From Ramlibacter montanisoli (GTDB taxonomy: Bacteria; Pseudomonadota; Gammaproteobacteria; Burkholderiales; Burkholderiaceae_C), in contig NZ_JABFCS010000001.1 of the NCBI RefSeq assembly GCF_013087525.1, positions 2,728,001 to 2,792,000 of the forward strand: a DNA stretch of 64,000 nucleotides, read 5' to 3'. The translations under genes were made by a program, and so were the position numbers. Below the pieces are notes generated by a model that saw nothing but the letters and a program-made list of their open reading frames with translations, was not told where the DNA came from and did not search any database. Every line of letters begins with the position of its first letter. The first letter of the stretch is position 1. Shown piece by piece: positions 1-14,391 of this stretch.

Positions 1-680
1 GCGTCATCCGCGAGATCGGCAACCCGATCGCCGCCATCGACGGCTATGCCCGCGCCATCATGGAAACGCGCGGCGCGCTGTCCGCGGCGCCCTCGCCGAT
101 GGACGAGGACGGCAGCGACGTGCGGCCCATCCTGCAGGAAACCGCCCGCCTGATCGCGATCACCCGCGAGATCTCCGGCCTGGCCGCCGCGCCGGTGGCG
201 AAGTGGCAGCTGGCGAGCGTCAACGAGATCGTCACCCAGACGCTGGGGCTGCTGCGCTACGAGCCGCGGCTGGAAGACGTGAAGGTCACGACCGCGCTGG
301 ACCCGCAGCTGCCGGCGGTGATGGGCTATGCCGACCGCCTGGTGCAGATGCTCAGCAACCTGGTGATCAACGCGGCCGACGCCACTGCGACGCTGCCGCC
401 CCACAGCGGGCGCATCCACATCGCCACCCGGCAGGCCGAGGGTGGCGTCGAGCTGACCCTGGACGACAACGGCTGCGGCATGAGCCCCGAAGTGCTGGCC
501 CGCGCCTTCCAGCCCCTGTTCACCACCAAGCCGGCCGGCCGCGGCACCGGGCTGGGCCTGCCGCTGTGCCGCTCGGTGGTGGAGACGCACGGCGGCCGCA
601 TCGCCCTGGCCCCGCTGGCCGGCGGCGGCACCCGCGCCACGGTCTGGCTACCTCTCGACCGGAGCGAGCCGCTAAACTAG
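1..680 (+). CDS. Sensor histidine kinase, C-terminal part (5' end outside window)
   Basis: This is the catalytic half of a two-component sensor kinase; the sensory N-terminus lies before the window. Reading starts at base 3. The first residues form the dimerisation/phosphoacceptor box, but read R-E-I-G-N-P where the family normally has H-E-x-x-N-P. The ATP-binding HATPase_c domain follows: N box with NLVINAADA around 351-386, G1 box DDNGCGM around 465-483 and G2 box GRGTGLGLPL around 538-564. The stop is 4 bases before the response regulator gene, so the two are probably a cognate pair in one operon. The autophosphorylating His is not visible in the part present, so kinase activity is uncertain. 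Confidence 0.85.
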   Translation, partial: VIREIGNPIAAIDGYARAIMETRGALSAAPSPMDEDGSDVRPILQETARLIAITREISGLAAAPVAKWQLASVNEIVTQTLGLLRYEPRLEDVKVTTALDPQLPAVMGYADRLVQMLSNLVINAADATATLPPHSGRIHIATRQAEGGVELTLDDNGCGMSPEVLARAFQPLFTTKPAGRGTGLGLPLCRSVVETHGGRIALAPLAGGGTRATVWLPLDRSEPLN

Positions 681-684
681 GGGA

Positions 685-2096
<1,412 letters not shown>

Positions 2097-2112
2097 CGGG
2101 GGTCAGTCGGAC

Positions 2113-2128
2113 TGGTCCGGTTTTTGCA
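2113..2128 (+). promoter_or_regulatory. Candidate sigma-54 (-24/-12) promoter
   Basis: TGGTCCGGTTTTTGCA matches the consensus TGGCACG-N4-TTGCA at every position except two in the left half. The invariant GG (2114-2115) and GC (2126-2127) are exactly 10 bases apart. It lies just after the stop of a sigma-54 activator gene and faces the exported-protein cassette. The predicted start of transcription would be near 2139, which argues that translation of the next gene begins at a later ATG such as 2185. Confidence 0.55.
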
Positions 2129-2139
2129 GAAAGGGAGGC

Positions 2140-2660
2140 ATGAACACCTCTCGCCCCACCCTCTTCGTCCGGTGCACCCTGTGGATGGGTGCGCTGTTCG
2201 CCGCCGCCGCGGTGTCCGCCGGTCCCGCCGAGGACGTCAAGGAGGCCGACGTGGCCTTCCAGGCGGGCGACGTCTCCACCGCAATGTCCCTGCTGCGCAA
2301 GGCCGCCGACCAGGACCACCCGCTGGCGCAGGCGCGCCTGGGCGACCTGCTGCGCGCCGCCGAATTCGAGTCCGAAGCCATCGTCTTCTACAAGAAGGCC
2401 GCCGACAAGGGCGAGCCGGCCGGCGAAGTCGGCCTGGCCCGGGCGCTGGCCGACGGCGCCGGCATCAAGAAGGACCCGGCCCAGGCCCTGGAGCTGTATC
2501 GCAGGCCGAAGCGAAGAACTACGGCCCGGCCCATGACATGCTGGCCCGCGCCTACCGCACCGGCACCCTCGGCCTGCCCAAGGACCTGGAAAAGGCCAAG
2601 GCGCACGACCAGAAGGCGAAGGAACTGGGCGTGAAGCCGCGCATCGAGGCCAGCCGATGA
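2140..2660 (+). CDS. Exported Sel1/TPR-like repeat protein, frameshifted near base 2503
   Basis: A small secreted or periplasmic protein of Sel1-like helical repeats, a fold that usually mediates protein-protein contacts. The N-terminus has a hydrophobic signal peptide ending near AVSAGPAED. Repeats of the form A-x-x-x-L-R-K-A-A-D-x-x-x-x-x-A follow, then DPAQALELYRKA, NYGPAHDMLARAYRTG and KDLEKAKAHDQKA. The frame changes near 2500-2506, where restoring one A (CGCAAGGCC) gives about 173 residues in all. The ATG at 2140 has a GGAGG only one base away, which is too close, so ATG 2185 is an alternative start. Its stop overlaps the start of the cytochrome gene, so the two are translationally coupled. 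Confidence 0.75.
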
Positions 2661-2992
2661 TCCCGAAACTGGCGCTGCGCCCCGGCACATTCCCGCGAAC
2701 GGGAATCCTGCTGGCCGCCGTGCTGGCCTCCTGCGGCGGCAGCGCCCTGGCGGCCGACATCAACAAGGGCGGCACGCTCTATGCAACGCACTGCGCCGCC
2801 TGCCACGGCGCCAACGGCACGCCCGTGATGCCGGGCACCCCGAATTTCCGCCGCATGGAATCGCTGATGAAGCCGGACATGCAGCTGCTGACCGTGATCC
2901 GCAACGGCAAGGGCGTGATGCCCGGCTATTTCGGCGTGCTGCGTGACCGCGAGATCCTGGACGTGGTGGCCTACCTGAGGACCCTGAGCTGA
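2657..2992 (+). CDS. Class I c-type cytochrome, single haem
   Basis: A periplasmic mono-haem electron carrier of 111 residues. Residues 1-33 form a signal peptide (hydrophobic stretch TGILLAAVLASCGGSALAA). The haem site CAACH is at residues 46-50, and a downstream Met in GVMPGY is the likely sixth ligand. The length and the closing helix (REILDVVAYLRTL) fit the small cytochrome c family. Its ATG overlaps the preceding stop, and its own stop overlaps the ATG of the first propeller gene, so the three genes are one translational unit. The redox partner cannot be named from sequence; the operon suggests the secreted propellers. Confidence 0.88.
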   Translation: MIPKLALRPGTFPRTGILLAAVLASCGGSALAADINKGGTLYATHCAACHGANGTPVMPGTPNFRRMESLMKPDMQLLTVIRNGKGVMPGYFGVLRDREILDVVAYLRTLS

Positions 2993-4080
2993 TGACGAGA
3001 ACAACGAGCATTTCGCGCCGCGCCGCCCTGGCGTTCGCGCTGGCGGCAAGCGCCACCGGCGCCCTGGCGCAGCAACCGGCGCGGCCGGCCGGCCCCGGCG
3101 GCTGGCGCGTGATCGATTCCTTCGACGTGGGCGAAGGCGTGTACGTGCGCGCGCTCAAGCTGGAAGCCAAGCGCAACGTGATGTGGGTGGGCACGTCCTC
3201 GGGCGTGCACGAGGTCGACCTCAAGACGATCAAGCCCACCAGCACCTTCACCCGCAAGGAAGGCCTGGCCAACGAATACGTGTTCGCGGTGGGCGTGGAC
3301 CACCAGGACAACAAGTGGTTCGGCACCAATGCCGGCGGCGTCTCGCGCTTCAAGGACGGCCAGTGGAAGACCTTCTTCCCGATGCACGGCCTGGCCGACT
3401 ACTGGGTCTACTGCTTCGCCAGCCAGAAGGACGGCACGCTGTGGATCGGCACCTGGGCCGGCGCCAACAAGGTCGACCCCAAGACCGGCAAGTTCACGAC
3501 CTACGTGCGCGAGCTGATCAACGAGTGGGTGTACGGCCTGGGCGTGGACGCCAAGGACCGCGTGTGGTTCGGCACCGAAGGCGGCGTGTCGATGTTCGAC
3601 GGCAAGACCTGGAAAAGCTGGACCCACAAGGACGGCCTGGGCGCGCCCAACAGCGACCAGCTCGCCTTCAGCACCAACACCGGCCTGGGCACGCGCTCGC
3701 GCCACGACCTGGCCACCATGAACGAGGGCAAGGCCACCTACAACCCGAACTACACCTTCGCCATCCATGTCGATCCGCAGGACCACGTGTGGGCGGGCAC
3801 CTGGGGCGGCGGCGTCGCGAAGTTCGACGGCAGCAAGTGGACCAACCTTTCGGTGAAGGACGGCCTGGCCGGCAACATCGTGTATTCCATCACCCAGGGC
3901 AAGGACGGCGCCTACTGGTTCGGCACGAACCGCGGCGTGTCGCGCTGGGACGGCAAGCGGTTCCAGAACTTCGGCAAGAAGGAAGGCCTGCTGGAAGAGA
4001 ACGTCTATGCCCTGGCCATCGCGCCCTCGGGCGAAGTCTGGGTCGGCACCCGCAAGGGCGTCACCCGCATCGGCCGCTGA
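2992..4080 (+). CDS. Secreted seven-bladed propeller protein A (two-component regulator propeller repeats)
   Basis: A 362-residue exported protein made of Reg_prop-type repeats. The N-terminus SRRAALAFALAASATGALA looks like a signal peptide, possibly Tat-type because of the two arginines. Seven W-x-G-T blades can be counted (WVGT, WFGT, WIGT, WFGT, WAGT, WFGT, WVGT), enough to close one propeller. A long insertion between blades 4 and 5 ends with YNPNY and is shared with the next gene. Such repeats are usually the sensor half of hybrid two-component proteins; here the propeller stands alone with no membrane kinase attached. Ligand and function are unknown. The gene order suggests co-expression with the cytochrome and control by the upstream sigma-54 regulator. 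Confidence 0.85.
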   Translation: MTRTTSISRRAALAFALAASATGALAQQPARPAGPGGWRVIDSFDVGEGVYVRALKLEAKRNVMWVGTSSGVHEVDLKTIKPTSTFTRKEGLANEYVFAVGVDHQDNKWFGTNAGGVSRFKDGQWKTFFPMHGLADYWVYCFASQKDGTLWIGTWAGANKVDPKTGKFTTYVRELINEWVYGLGVDAKDRVWFGTEGGVSMFDGKTWKSWTHKDGLGAPNSDQLAFSTNTGLGTRSRHDLATMNEGKATYNPNYTFAIHVDPQDHVWAGTWGGGVAKFDGSKWTNLSVKDGLAGNIVYSITQGKDGAYWFGTNRGVSRWDGKRFQNFGKKEGLLEENVYALAIAPSGEVWVGTRKGVTRIGR

Positions 4081-4114
4081 ACGCGGCCACCGACCCCACA
4101 CTGAGGAGATCGCA

Positions 4115-5390
4115 ATGCAGTTCAACCACAAGGCCATCGCAGTCCTGGTCATCGCCATGGGCGGCGTCATCGCCGGCGCCTACACGCTCGGCAAGGGTGC
4201 GGGCAACGCGCCCGCCACCGCAGCCGCTCCCGCCGGTTCCGTCGCCGCCGCCATGGGCGGGCAGGTCGCGCAGGCCGCGCCGGCCGGCAACATCCAGGCC
4301 CCCGCGGGCCACCCGCCGGTGGCCGAGGGCGGCGCGCCCCCACCGAAGGCAAGGTCAAGATCGACCCGGCCGCCAAGTTCGTGCACTTCCGCGTCGGCCA
4401 GCGCAACGTGAAGGACATCTTCACCGAAGGCAACGTGGTGTGGGTCGGCACCTCGGGCGGCGTGATCCGCTACGACACCAAGACCGACGACTACAAGCTG
4501 TTCGACACGCGCGCGCGGGCCTGCTGTCCAACGGCGTGTTCCACGTGAGCCGCCTGGACGGCAAGGTCGCCATCGGCACCTACGGCGGCGGCCTGTCGCT
4601 GATGGACGAGGCCACCGGCAAGATGGAGACCTTCAACATCCCCGAAGGCCTGGGCGACGCGTTCGTCTACGACCTGATCAAGACGAAGAACGGCGACGTG
4701 TGGATCGCGACCTGGTCGGGCGTCAACCGCATCAAGGGCGGCAACCTGAAGGACAAGAAGGCCTGGGAACTGCACACCGTCGCCTCCACCAAGGGCGGCC
4801 TGCCGAACGACTGGGTGTACGGCCTGGCCGAGGGCAAGGACGGCGTCGTGTGGCTGGCCACCGAAGGCGGCCTGGCGCGCTACGAGGCGGGCAAGTGGGA
4901 CAACTGGAACCACGCCAAGGGCCAGGGCGCGCCCTACGAAGTGGTGAAGGACAACCTGGGCTTCAAGAACGACCCGTCCAAGGTCTCCAGCCACCACGCG
5001 CGCCAGAAGCAGGAGATGGGGCTGCAGGGCATCGACACCGCCTACAACCCCAACTACATCGTCGCGATCAACGCCGATCCGGACGGCTCCGTCTGGGTGG
5101 GCACCTGGGGCGGCGGCCTGGCCCATTTCGACGGCAGGAAGTTCACCAACTACACCACCAAGGAAGGCCTGCCGGGCAACCACGTGTTCATGCTGCATCG
5201 CACGCCGGGCGGCGAGATGTGGGTGGGCACCAACGCCGGCATGGCGCGCATGAAGGGCGGCAAGTTCGAGACCGCGCTGACCACCACCGACGGCCTGTTC
5301 TCCAACACCGTGTTCTCGATGGACACCAGCAGCGACGGCACGCTGTGGGTCGGCAGCTTCGGCGGCGTCTCGCGCCTGGCCAAGCGCTGA
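4115..5390 (+). CDS. Membrane-anchored or secreted propeller protein B, two frameshifts (about 4338 and 4512)
   Basis: A paralogue of propeller A, about 425 residues once two frame breaks are repaired. The N-terminus has one hydrophobic segment (IAVLVIAMGGVIAGAYTLG) followed by an Ala/Pro/Gly-rich linker, so it is a lipid-free membrane anchor or an uncleaved signal. Seven blade motifs follow (WVGT, AIGT, WIAT, WLAT, WVGT, WVGT, WVGS), with the same long loop containing AYNPNY before blade 5. The frame moves at 4335-4341 in a C run and again at 4505-4515 in a CGCGCG run; both look like base-calling errors. The start ATG follows GAGGAG by eight bases. A good terminator lies downstream, so this is the last gene of the cassette. 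Confidence 0.8.
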
Positions 5391-5410
5391 TCGCTCGTTT
5401 GCATCCCGCA

Positions 5411-5435
5411 AGGCCCGGCAATCCCGGGCCTTTTT
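5411..5435 (+). terminator. Rho-independent terminator after propeller B
   Basis: A perfect 8-bp stem, AGGCCCGG with CCGGGCCT, encloses a 5-base loop and is followed by a run of five T. It closes the cassette that begins with the kinase/regulator pair. Confidence 0.85.
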
Positions 5436-5444
5436 CTTGACCCC

Positions 5445-7182
5445 ATGGACCACGCGGCCCCCTGCCCTTCCTGCGCGAGACCCTGCTGTTCCTCGCGCTG
5501 GCCGGCGTGCTGATCCCGCTGCTGCAGCGCTTCCGCATCAACCAGGTGATCGGCTTCCTGGCGATGGGCGTGCTGCTCGGCCCCTTCGGCGCCGGCAGCT
5601 TCGTGCAGCAGTGGCCGCTGCTGCAGTGGGTGAGCTTCCCGCGCGAGCAGGGCGTGCACGCGCTCGGCGAGCTGGGCGTCGTGTTCCTGATGTTCCTGAT
5701 CGGGCTGGAGATGTCGCTGCCGCGCGTGTGGGCCATGCGCGGCTGGGTGCTGGGCATCGGCAGCGCGCAGGTGGTGCTGAGCGCGCTCGCGATCGGCGCG
5801 CTGGCCTTCGCCTTCGGCAACCGGCTGGACGTCTCCATCGTGCTGGGCCTGGTGCTCTCGCTATCGTCCACCGCGGTGGTGATGCAGCTCCTGGCGCAGA
5901 AGCGCGCGCTGCCCACGCCGCTCGGGCAGGCCTGCTTCTCGGTGCTGGTGCTGCAGGACTTCGCGGTCGTGCCCTTGCTGATCATCGTGGACCTGCTGGG
6001 GCGCGACTCCGGGCAGGGACTGCTCGCCCAGCTCGGCGCGACCGCCGCGATCTCGGTGGGCGTGATCGCGCTGATCCTGCTGGCCGGACGCCATGCGCTC
6101 GGCCCGGTGTTCCGCACGCTGGCGCGCGGCCGGCAGGCGGAAGTGTTCGTGGCCCTGACGCTGCTGCTCGCGCTGGGCATCGCGAGCGCCACCGCCGCCG
6201 CCGGACTGTCGATGGCGCTGGGCGCCTTCCTCGCCGGCCTGCTGCTGGCCGAAACCGAATACCGGCACGAAGTGGAAGTGACCATCGAGCCCTTCAAGGG
6301 CCTGCTGATGGGCCTGTTCTTCATGACCGTGGGCATGGGCATCGACCTGCGCGAGCTGGCCCGCGATCCGCTGTGGCTGCTGGCCTCGGTGCTGGGGCTG
6401 CTGGCGATCAAGGCGCTGCTGGTGACGGCGCTGTTCCGCTTCCGCGGCCTGTCCTGGGGCAACGCCGTGCAAGGCGGCCTGCTGCTGGGACAGGGAGGCG
6501 AGTTCGCCTTCGTGGTGGTCGGCGCAGCCATGGCCAGCGGCCTGCTGGCAGCGCGCATCGGCCAGTTCATGCTGCTGGTGGTGAGCCTGAGCCTGGTGCT
6601 CACGCCGGTGTTCGCGCGCATCGGCGAGCGCGTGGGCCGCTGGCTGGACGAGCGGGGCGAGGCGCCCTCGCAGCTGGCGCCGCGCCGCGGCGGCGGCGGG
6701 ACCTGGCGGGCCAGGTCGTCGTGGTGGGCTTCGGCCGTGTCGGCGAACTCCTGGGCCGCCTGTTCGAGCAGCAGCGGGTTCCGTATGTGGGCATCGACCA
6801 CGATGCGGACCGCGTCTCCGCCCTGCGCGCGCAAGGCATGCCGATCTACCTGGGCAATGCCGCGCGTCCCGAGCTGCTGCACAAGCTGGCGCTGGAGCAC
6901 GCGGCCAGCCTGGTGGTCACCATGGACGCCCCGGAAGTCGCGCGCCTGGTGGTGCAGGCCGCGCGCCGCCAGTACCCCGAGCTGCGCATCTACGTGCGCT
7001 GCCGCGACGAGCAGCACGCCAGCGACCTGCGCGCGGCCGGTGCCACGATGGCGGTGCCCGAGATGCTGGAGGCGGGCCTGCTGCTCGGTTCGCTGGCGCT
7101 CAAGTCGATCCGCCTGCCGGAAGGCGACGTCGCCGCGGCGGTGGACGCCGAGCGCGAGCGGCGCCACGCACGCTTCCGCTAG
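5445..7182 (+). CDS. CPA2-family (Kef-type) cation:proton antiporter with TrkA-N domain, two frameshifts
   Basis: An inner-membrane monovalent cation/proton antiporter, like KefB/KefC/YbaL, about 579 residues. The first 380 residues form the Na/H exchanger domain with about twelve hydrophobic helices, including the typical GVVFLMFLIGLEMS and LSSTAVVMQLL segments. The C-terminus is a cytoplasmic Rossmann (TrkA-N) domain with VVVVGFGRVGELLG, which binds NAD(H) in related proteins. Two shifts break the frame: in GCGGCCCCCTG at 5457-5463, needed to join ATG 5445 to the body, and in the GGCGGCGGG run near 6703. Restoring one base at each gives the full family length. The acidic RGEAPSQLAP linker lies between the domains. 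Confidence 0.88.
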
Positions 7183-7199
7183 CGCGGCTGCGGCACAGG

Positions 7200-7212
7200 T
7201 ATGCTGCACCGA
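7200..7212 (+). promoter_or_regulatory. Candidate -10 box for a leaderless MFS transcript
   Basis: TATGCT at 7200-7205 lies six bases before the ATG at 7212, so transcription would start at or next to the start codon. No Shine-Dalgarno sequence is visible. The same arrangement recurs at 19666, 36792 and 40820. Confidence 0.4.
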
Positions 7213-8435
7213 TGCCCGCCGCTGCCGTTCCGCGCCGCATCCTGCCGGTGATCGTGCTTTCGCAGTTCGCGGGCACCTCGCTCTGGTTCGCCGTGAACGC
7301 GGTGCTGCCCGACCTGCAACGGTCCTGGGCCCTGCCTCCCGATGCACTGGCCTCCCTCACGTCCTCGGTGCAGCTCGGGTTCGTGGCCGGCACGCTGGTG
7401 TTCGCGCTGCTGATGCTGGCCGACCGCTTCCGTCCCACCCGCGTCTTCCTCGCCTGCTGCCTGCTCGCCGGCGCCTGCAACGCGGCGATCGCGGCGCTCG
7501 ACGGCCAGTACGGGCTGCTGCTGGCGCTGCGCTTCGCCGTCGGCTTCCTGCTGGCCGGCATCTATCCCGTGGGCATGAAGATCGCGGCCAGCTGGTACCG
7601 CGAAGGACTCGGCGCGGCGCTCGGCGTACTGATCGGCGCATTGGTCGTGGGCACCGCGTTGCCGCACGGCCTGCGGGCGCTGGTGGGCGACGGGCAGGCG
7701 CTGCCGTCCGTGGGCGGGCTGCTGCCCTGGCAGGCGGTGGTGCTCGCCGTGTCGCTGCTGGCCGCCGCAGGAGGTGTCGCCACGGCCTGGCTGGTGCCCT
7801 CGCCGCCGGCCGGCAACGGGGTGCCGGTGCGGCCGCGCGCGCTCGCCGCGATCTGGTCCGAGCCCAGGCTGCGCGCGTCCGTTTTCGGCTACTTCGGCCA
7901 CATGTGGGAGCTGTACACGCTGTACGCGCTGCTGCCGGTGATCATCGCCACGCGCTTCGCGGCGGGCGAGGTGAGCATGCTGGCCTTCTGGGCGATCGCA
8001 GCCGGTGCGCTGGGATGCGCGGGCGGCGGGCTGGTCGCGCGGCACGTGGGCAGCGCGCGCGTGGCGCAGTGGCAGCTGGCGGCCAGCGGCCTGTGCTGCC
8101 TCGCTGCGCCCTGGCTGCTGGTGGCGCCGGAGGCGGTGTTCGTCGCGTGGCTGCTGCTGTGGGGCGTCACGGTGGCGGGCGACTCGCCGCAGTTCTCCGC
8201 GCTCACCGCGCGCAATGCGCCACCGGCCGTCGTGGGCAGCGTGCTGACCTTCACCAACTGCATCGGCTTCGCGATCTCGGTGGCCAGCATCGAGCTGTTC
8301 GTGCGCCTCGCGCAGGTGGTGCCGCTCGCCGGGGTGCTGCCCTGGCTGGCGATCGGGCCGATGCTGGGGCTGGCGGCGTTGCGGCCGCTGGTCCGGCTGC
8401 ATCAGGAACCCCGGAACAGGGCCGTGCGTTCCTGA
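7212..8435 (+). CDS. MFS transporter (CynX/NimT-like)
   Basis: A 407-residue inner-membrane transporter of the major facilitator superfamily with about twelve hydrophobic segments. The opening IVLSQFAGTSLWFAVNAVLPDL and the loop after helix 2 (LADRFRPTR) match the MFS pattern. FAVGFLLAGIYPVGMKIAASWYREG is the helix 4-5 region common in the CynX/NimT group. The substrate cannot be told from sequence. It stands alone between the antiporter and a convergent kinase gene, with a -10 box so close that its mRNA is probably leaderless. Confidence 0.85.
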   Translation: MPAAAVPRRILPVIVLSQFAGTSLWFAVNAVLPDLQRSWALPPDALASLTSSVQLGFVAGTLVFALLMLADRFRPTRVFLACCLLAGACNAAIAALDGQYGLLLALRFAVGFLLAGIYPVGMKIAASWYREGLGAALGVLIGALVVGTALPHGLRALVGDGQALPSVGGLLPWQAVVLAVSLLAAAGGVATAWLVPSPPAGNGVPVRPRALAAIWSEPRLRASVFGYFGHMWELYTLYALLPVIIATRFAAGEVSMLAFWAIAAGALGCAGGGLVARHVGSARVAQWQLAASGLCCLAAPWLLVAPEAVFVAWLLLWGVTVAGDSPQFSALTARNAPPAVVGSVLTFTNCIGFAISVASIELFVRLAQVVPLAGVLPWLAIGPMLGLAALRPLVRLHQEPRNRAVRS

Positions 8436-8518
8436 TGCGTTGCATCCGTCGTAACAAACCCGAACAGAGTCAGCTTCGGACAGCAGGTGCCCGCCGAAGC
8501 AGCACCGGGTCCCAGCCC

Positions 8519-8586
8519 AGCACCGGCGCGGCCCCGCGCGGCGTTCCACATGCTTGTCCACAGCGTTCTCCACCGAAGCTGTGGGG
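8519..8586. repeat. 68-bp dispersed intergenic repeat, copy A
   Basis: This segment aligns without gaps over 68 bases to 56204-56271. The right half is nearly identical (GTCCACAG.., then CTCCACCGAAGCTGTGGG). CCACAGC and GCTGTGG form a 7-bp inverted repeat around a 13-base loop. TTGTCCACA resembles a DnaA box. It fills the gap between the convergent MFS and hybrid kinase genes (8436-8631), which holds no other recognisable feature. Confidence 0.6.
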
Positions 8587-8631
8587 AGGGGGCGGATCGG
8601 CTTGTGGTAGGCAAGCGCGCCGCAACCGCGC

Positions 8632-12558
<3,927 letters not shown>

Positions 12559-12612
12559 GGTCGGGCGAAACAGCCGCGTAGCGTAGCACCTGCGCCGTGG
12601 CGCCCCGGAAAC

Positions 12613-12643
12613 AAAAAGGCCCCGCTGCGGACAGCGGGGCCTT
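12613..12643 (-). terminator. Terminator after the tRNA-Asp gene
   Basis: On the minus strand an 11-bp stem, AAGGCCCCGCT with AGCGGGGCCTT, encloses a 6-base loop and is followed by TTTTTG. It ends the gltX/tRNA transcript just before the hybrid kinase gene. Confidence 0.8.
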
Positions 12644-12650
12644 CGATGCT

Positions 12651-12727
12651 TGGCGGAGTGGACGGGACTCGAACCCGCGACCCCCGGCGTGACAGGCCGG
12701 TATTCTAACCAACTGAACTACCACTCC
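12651..12727 (-). tRNA. tRNA-Asp (anticodon GTC)
   Basis: A 77-base cloverleaf with acceptor stem GGAGTGG/CCACTCC, discriminator G and encoded CCA. The anticodon loop is CTGTCAC and the T-arm contains GGTTCGAGTCC. The sequence is close to the standard bacterial tRNA-Asp. It is the last of three tRNAs behind gltX. Confidence 0.95.
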
Positions 12728-12797
12728 ACGTGGCCGCAGCGTCCGCTCTTGCGAGCCGAGGGCTGCTGCCTCGTTGCCTGGCCGACTTGCGTCAACT

Positions 12798-12873
12798 TGG
12801 CGACCCTACGGGGATTCGAACCCCGGTACTCACCGTGAAAGGGTGATGTCCTAGGCCTCTAGACGATAGGGTC
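12798..12873 (-). tRNA. tRNA-Glu (anticodon TTC)
   Basis: A 76-base cloverleaf with acceptor GACCCTA, D-arm GTCTAGAGGCCTAGGAC, anticodon loop CTTTCAC, T-arm GGTTCGAATCC, discriminator G and encoded CCA. It lies in the same apparent transcript as gltX, whose product charges this tRNA. Confidence 0.95.
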
Positions 12874-12899
12874 AAAACCTGGACTGCCGACAACCTGTT

Positions 12900-12975
<76 letters not shown>

Positions 12976-13008
12976 GCAGGTGTCGAGCCTCGCATTATAT
13001 GTCGATTT

Positions 13009-14391
13009 TCAGGCCGACCGCAGGCGGTCCAAAACTTTGTCGCGGACAGACAGGCTCAAGACAGCATCCAGGGAGGGCGTCTGCGCCGTCCCCATCACCA
13101 GCACCCGCACCGGCATGGCCAGCTGCGGCATCTTGAGGCCGGTGGCACGCAGGGTCTCCTTGACCGCCTCCCCGATGGCTTCCTTGGTCCACGGGCAGCC
13201 TTCCAGCATCTTGGCCAGCATCGCGATCGCCGGGCGCACGCCGTCGGTGATGTGCTTGGCAGCCTCGTCGGCATTGGGCGTGACGTCGCCGTAGAAACGC
13301 TGCGCCCAGTCGGCCAGCACCAGCGTGGTGTCGCAGCGGTCCTTGAACAGGCCGCAGATGGCCGGCAACCGGTCGTCCGTGGTGACGCCGCGCTGCTTCA
13401 GCAGGTCGCCCACCAGTCCTGCGAGCGTCGCGTCGGGCGTGGCCTTCATGTGCTGCGCGTTCACCCAGCGCAGCTTGGCGTCGTCGAACTGCGCGGCGCT
13501 CTTGCCCAGGTGGTCGAGGTCGAACCATTCGAGGAACTGCTCGCGGCTGAAGATCTCGTCGTCGCCGTGCGACCAGCCCAGGCGCGCCAGGTAGTTCACC
13601 ACGCCATCGGCCAGGTAGCCTTCGTCGCGGTACTGGGTGACGGGCTTGGCGCCGTTGCGCTTGGACATCTTCTCGCCCTGCTCGTTCAGCACGGTGGGCA
13701 GGTGCGCGTACACCGGCGGCTCCTTGCCGAGCGCGCGGAAGATGTTGATCTGGCGCGGCGTGTTGTTCACGTGGTCGTCGCCGCGGATCACGTGCGTGAT
13801 CTCCATGTCGATGTCGTCCACCACCACGCAGAAGTTGTACGTGGGCGTGCCGTCGGGGCGCGCGATCACCAGGTCGTCGAGCTCCTCGTTGCTGATCTCG
13901 ATGCGGCCCTTGACCTTGTCGTCCCACACCACCGAGCCGCCGATCGGGTTCTTGAAGCGCCACACCGGCTGCACGCCTTCCGGAACGGGGGCAGCTGCTT
14001 GCCCCGGCTCAGGCCGCCAGGTGCCGTCGTAGCGCGGCTTCTCCTTGTTGGCCATCTGCCGCTCGCGCAGCGCGTCGAGGGCCGCGACGCTCATGTAGCA
14101 GGGATACACCAGGCCTTGCTGCCGCATCTGCGCGATCACTTCGCGGTAGCGGTCCATGCGCTGCATCTGGTAGAACGGCCCCTCGTCGGGATCCAGCCCG
14201 AGCCAGCGCATGCCTTCCAGGATGACGTCCACCGCGGCTTGCGTCGAGCGCTCCAGGTCGGTGTCCTCGATGCGAAGGATGAAGGTGCCGCCCTGCGAGC
14301 GCGCGAAGGCCCACGGATACAGGGCGGAACGGATGTTGCCGAGATGGATGAAGCCCGTCGGCGACGGGGCGAATCGGGTGCGTACTTTCAA
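13009..14391 (-). CDS. gltX: Glutamate--tRNA ligase
   Basis: The class I aminoacyl-tRNA synthetase that charges tRNA-Glu, 460 residues. The HIGH-like motif reads [10 protein letters not shown] after RFAPSPTG at the N-terminus, and the KMSKS-like motif is [19 protein letters not shown] is the family's conserved glutamate-binding segment. The start is a TTG at 14391 that overlaps the TGA of metZ (TTGA), so translation is probably coupled; no in-frame ATG fits the family N-terminus. The stop lies 33 bases before tRNA-Ala, which precedes tRNA-Glu and tRNA-Asp, so the enzyme and its substrate tRNA may be cotranscribed. Confidence 0.95.
   Translation of the reverse strand: MKVRTRFAPSPTGFIHLGNIRSALYPWAFARSQGGTFILRIEDTDLERSTQAAVDVILEGMRWLGLDPDEGPFYQMQRMDRYREVIAQMRQQGLVYPCYMSVAALDALRERQMANKEKPRYDGTWRPEPGQAAAPVPEGVQPVWRFKNPIGGSVVWDDKVKGRIEISNEELDDLVIARPDGTPTYNFCVVVDDIDMEITHVIRGDDHVNNTPRQINIFRALGKEPPVYAHLPTVLNEQGEKMSKRNGAKPVTQYRDEGYLADGVVNYLARLGWSHGDDEIFSREQFLEWFDLDHLGKSAAQFDDAKLRWVNAQHMKATPDATLAGLVGDLLKQRGVTTDDRLPAICGLFKDRCDTTLVLADWAQRFYGDVTPNADEAAKHITDGVRPAIAMLAKMLEGCPWTKEAIGEAVKETLRATGLKMPQLAMPVRVLVMGTAQTPSLDAVLSLSVRDKVLDRLRSA

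Noticed and set aside
5188..7347. A 719-codon minus-strand frame opposite the Kef antiporter
   Set aside because: Shadow of a conserved membrane protein; Arg/Ser/Pro-rich and without features.
8545..8586. Possible replication origin because of DnaA-box-like sequences
   Set aside because: Only one or two weak boxes, no AT-rich unwinding region, and no dnaA, dnaN or parAB nearby; it is better explained as a dispersed repeat.
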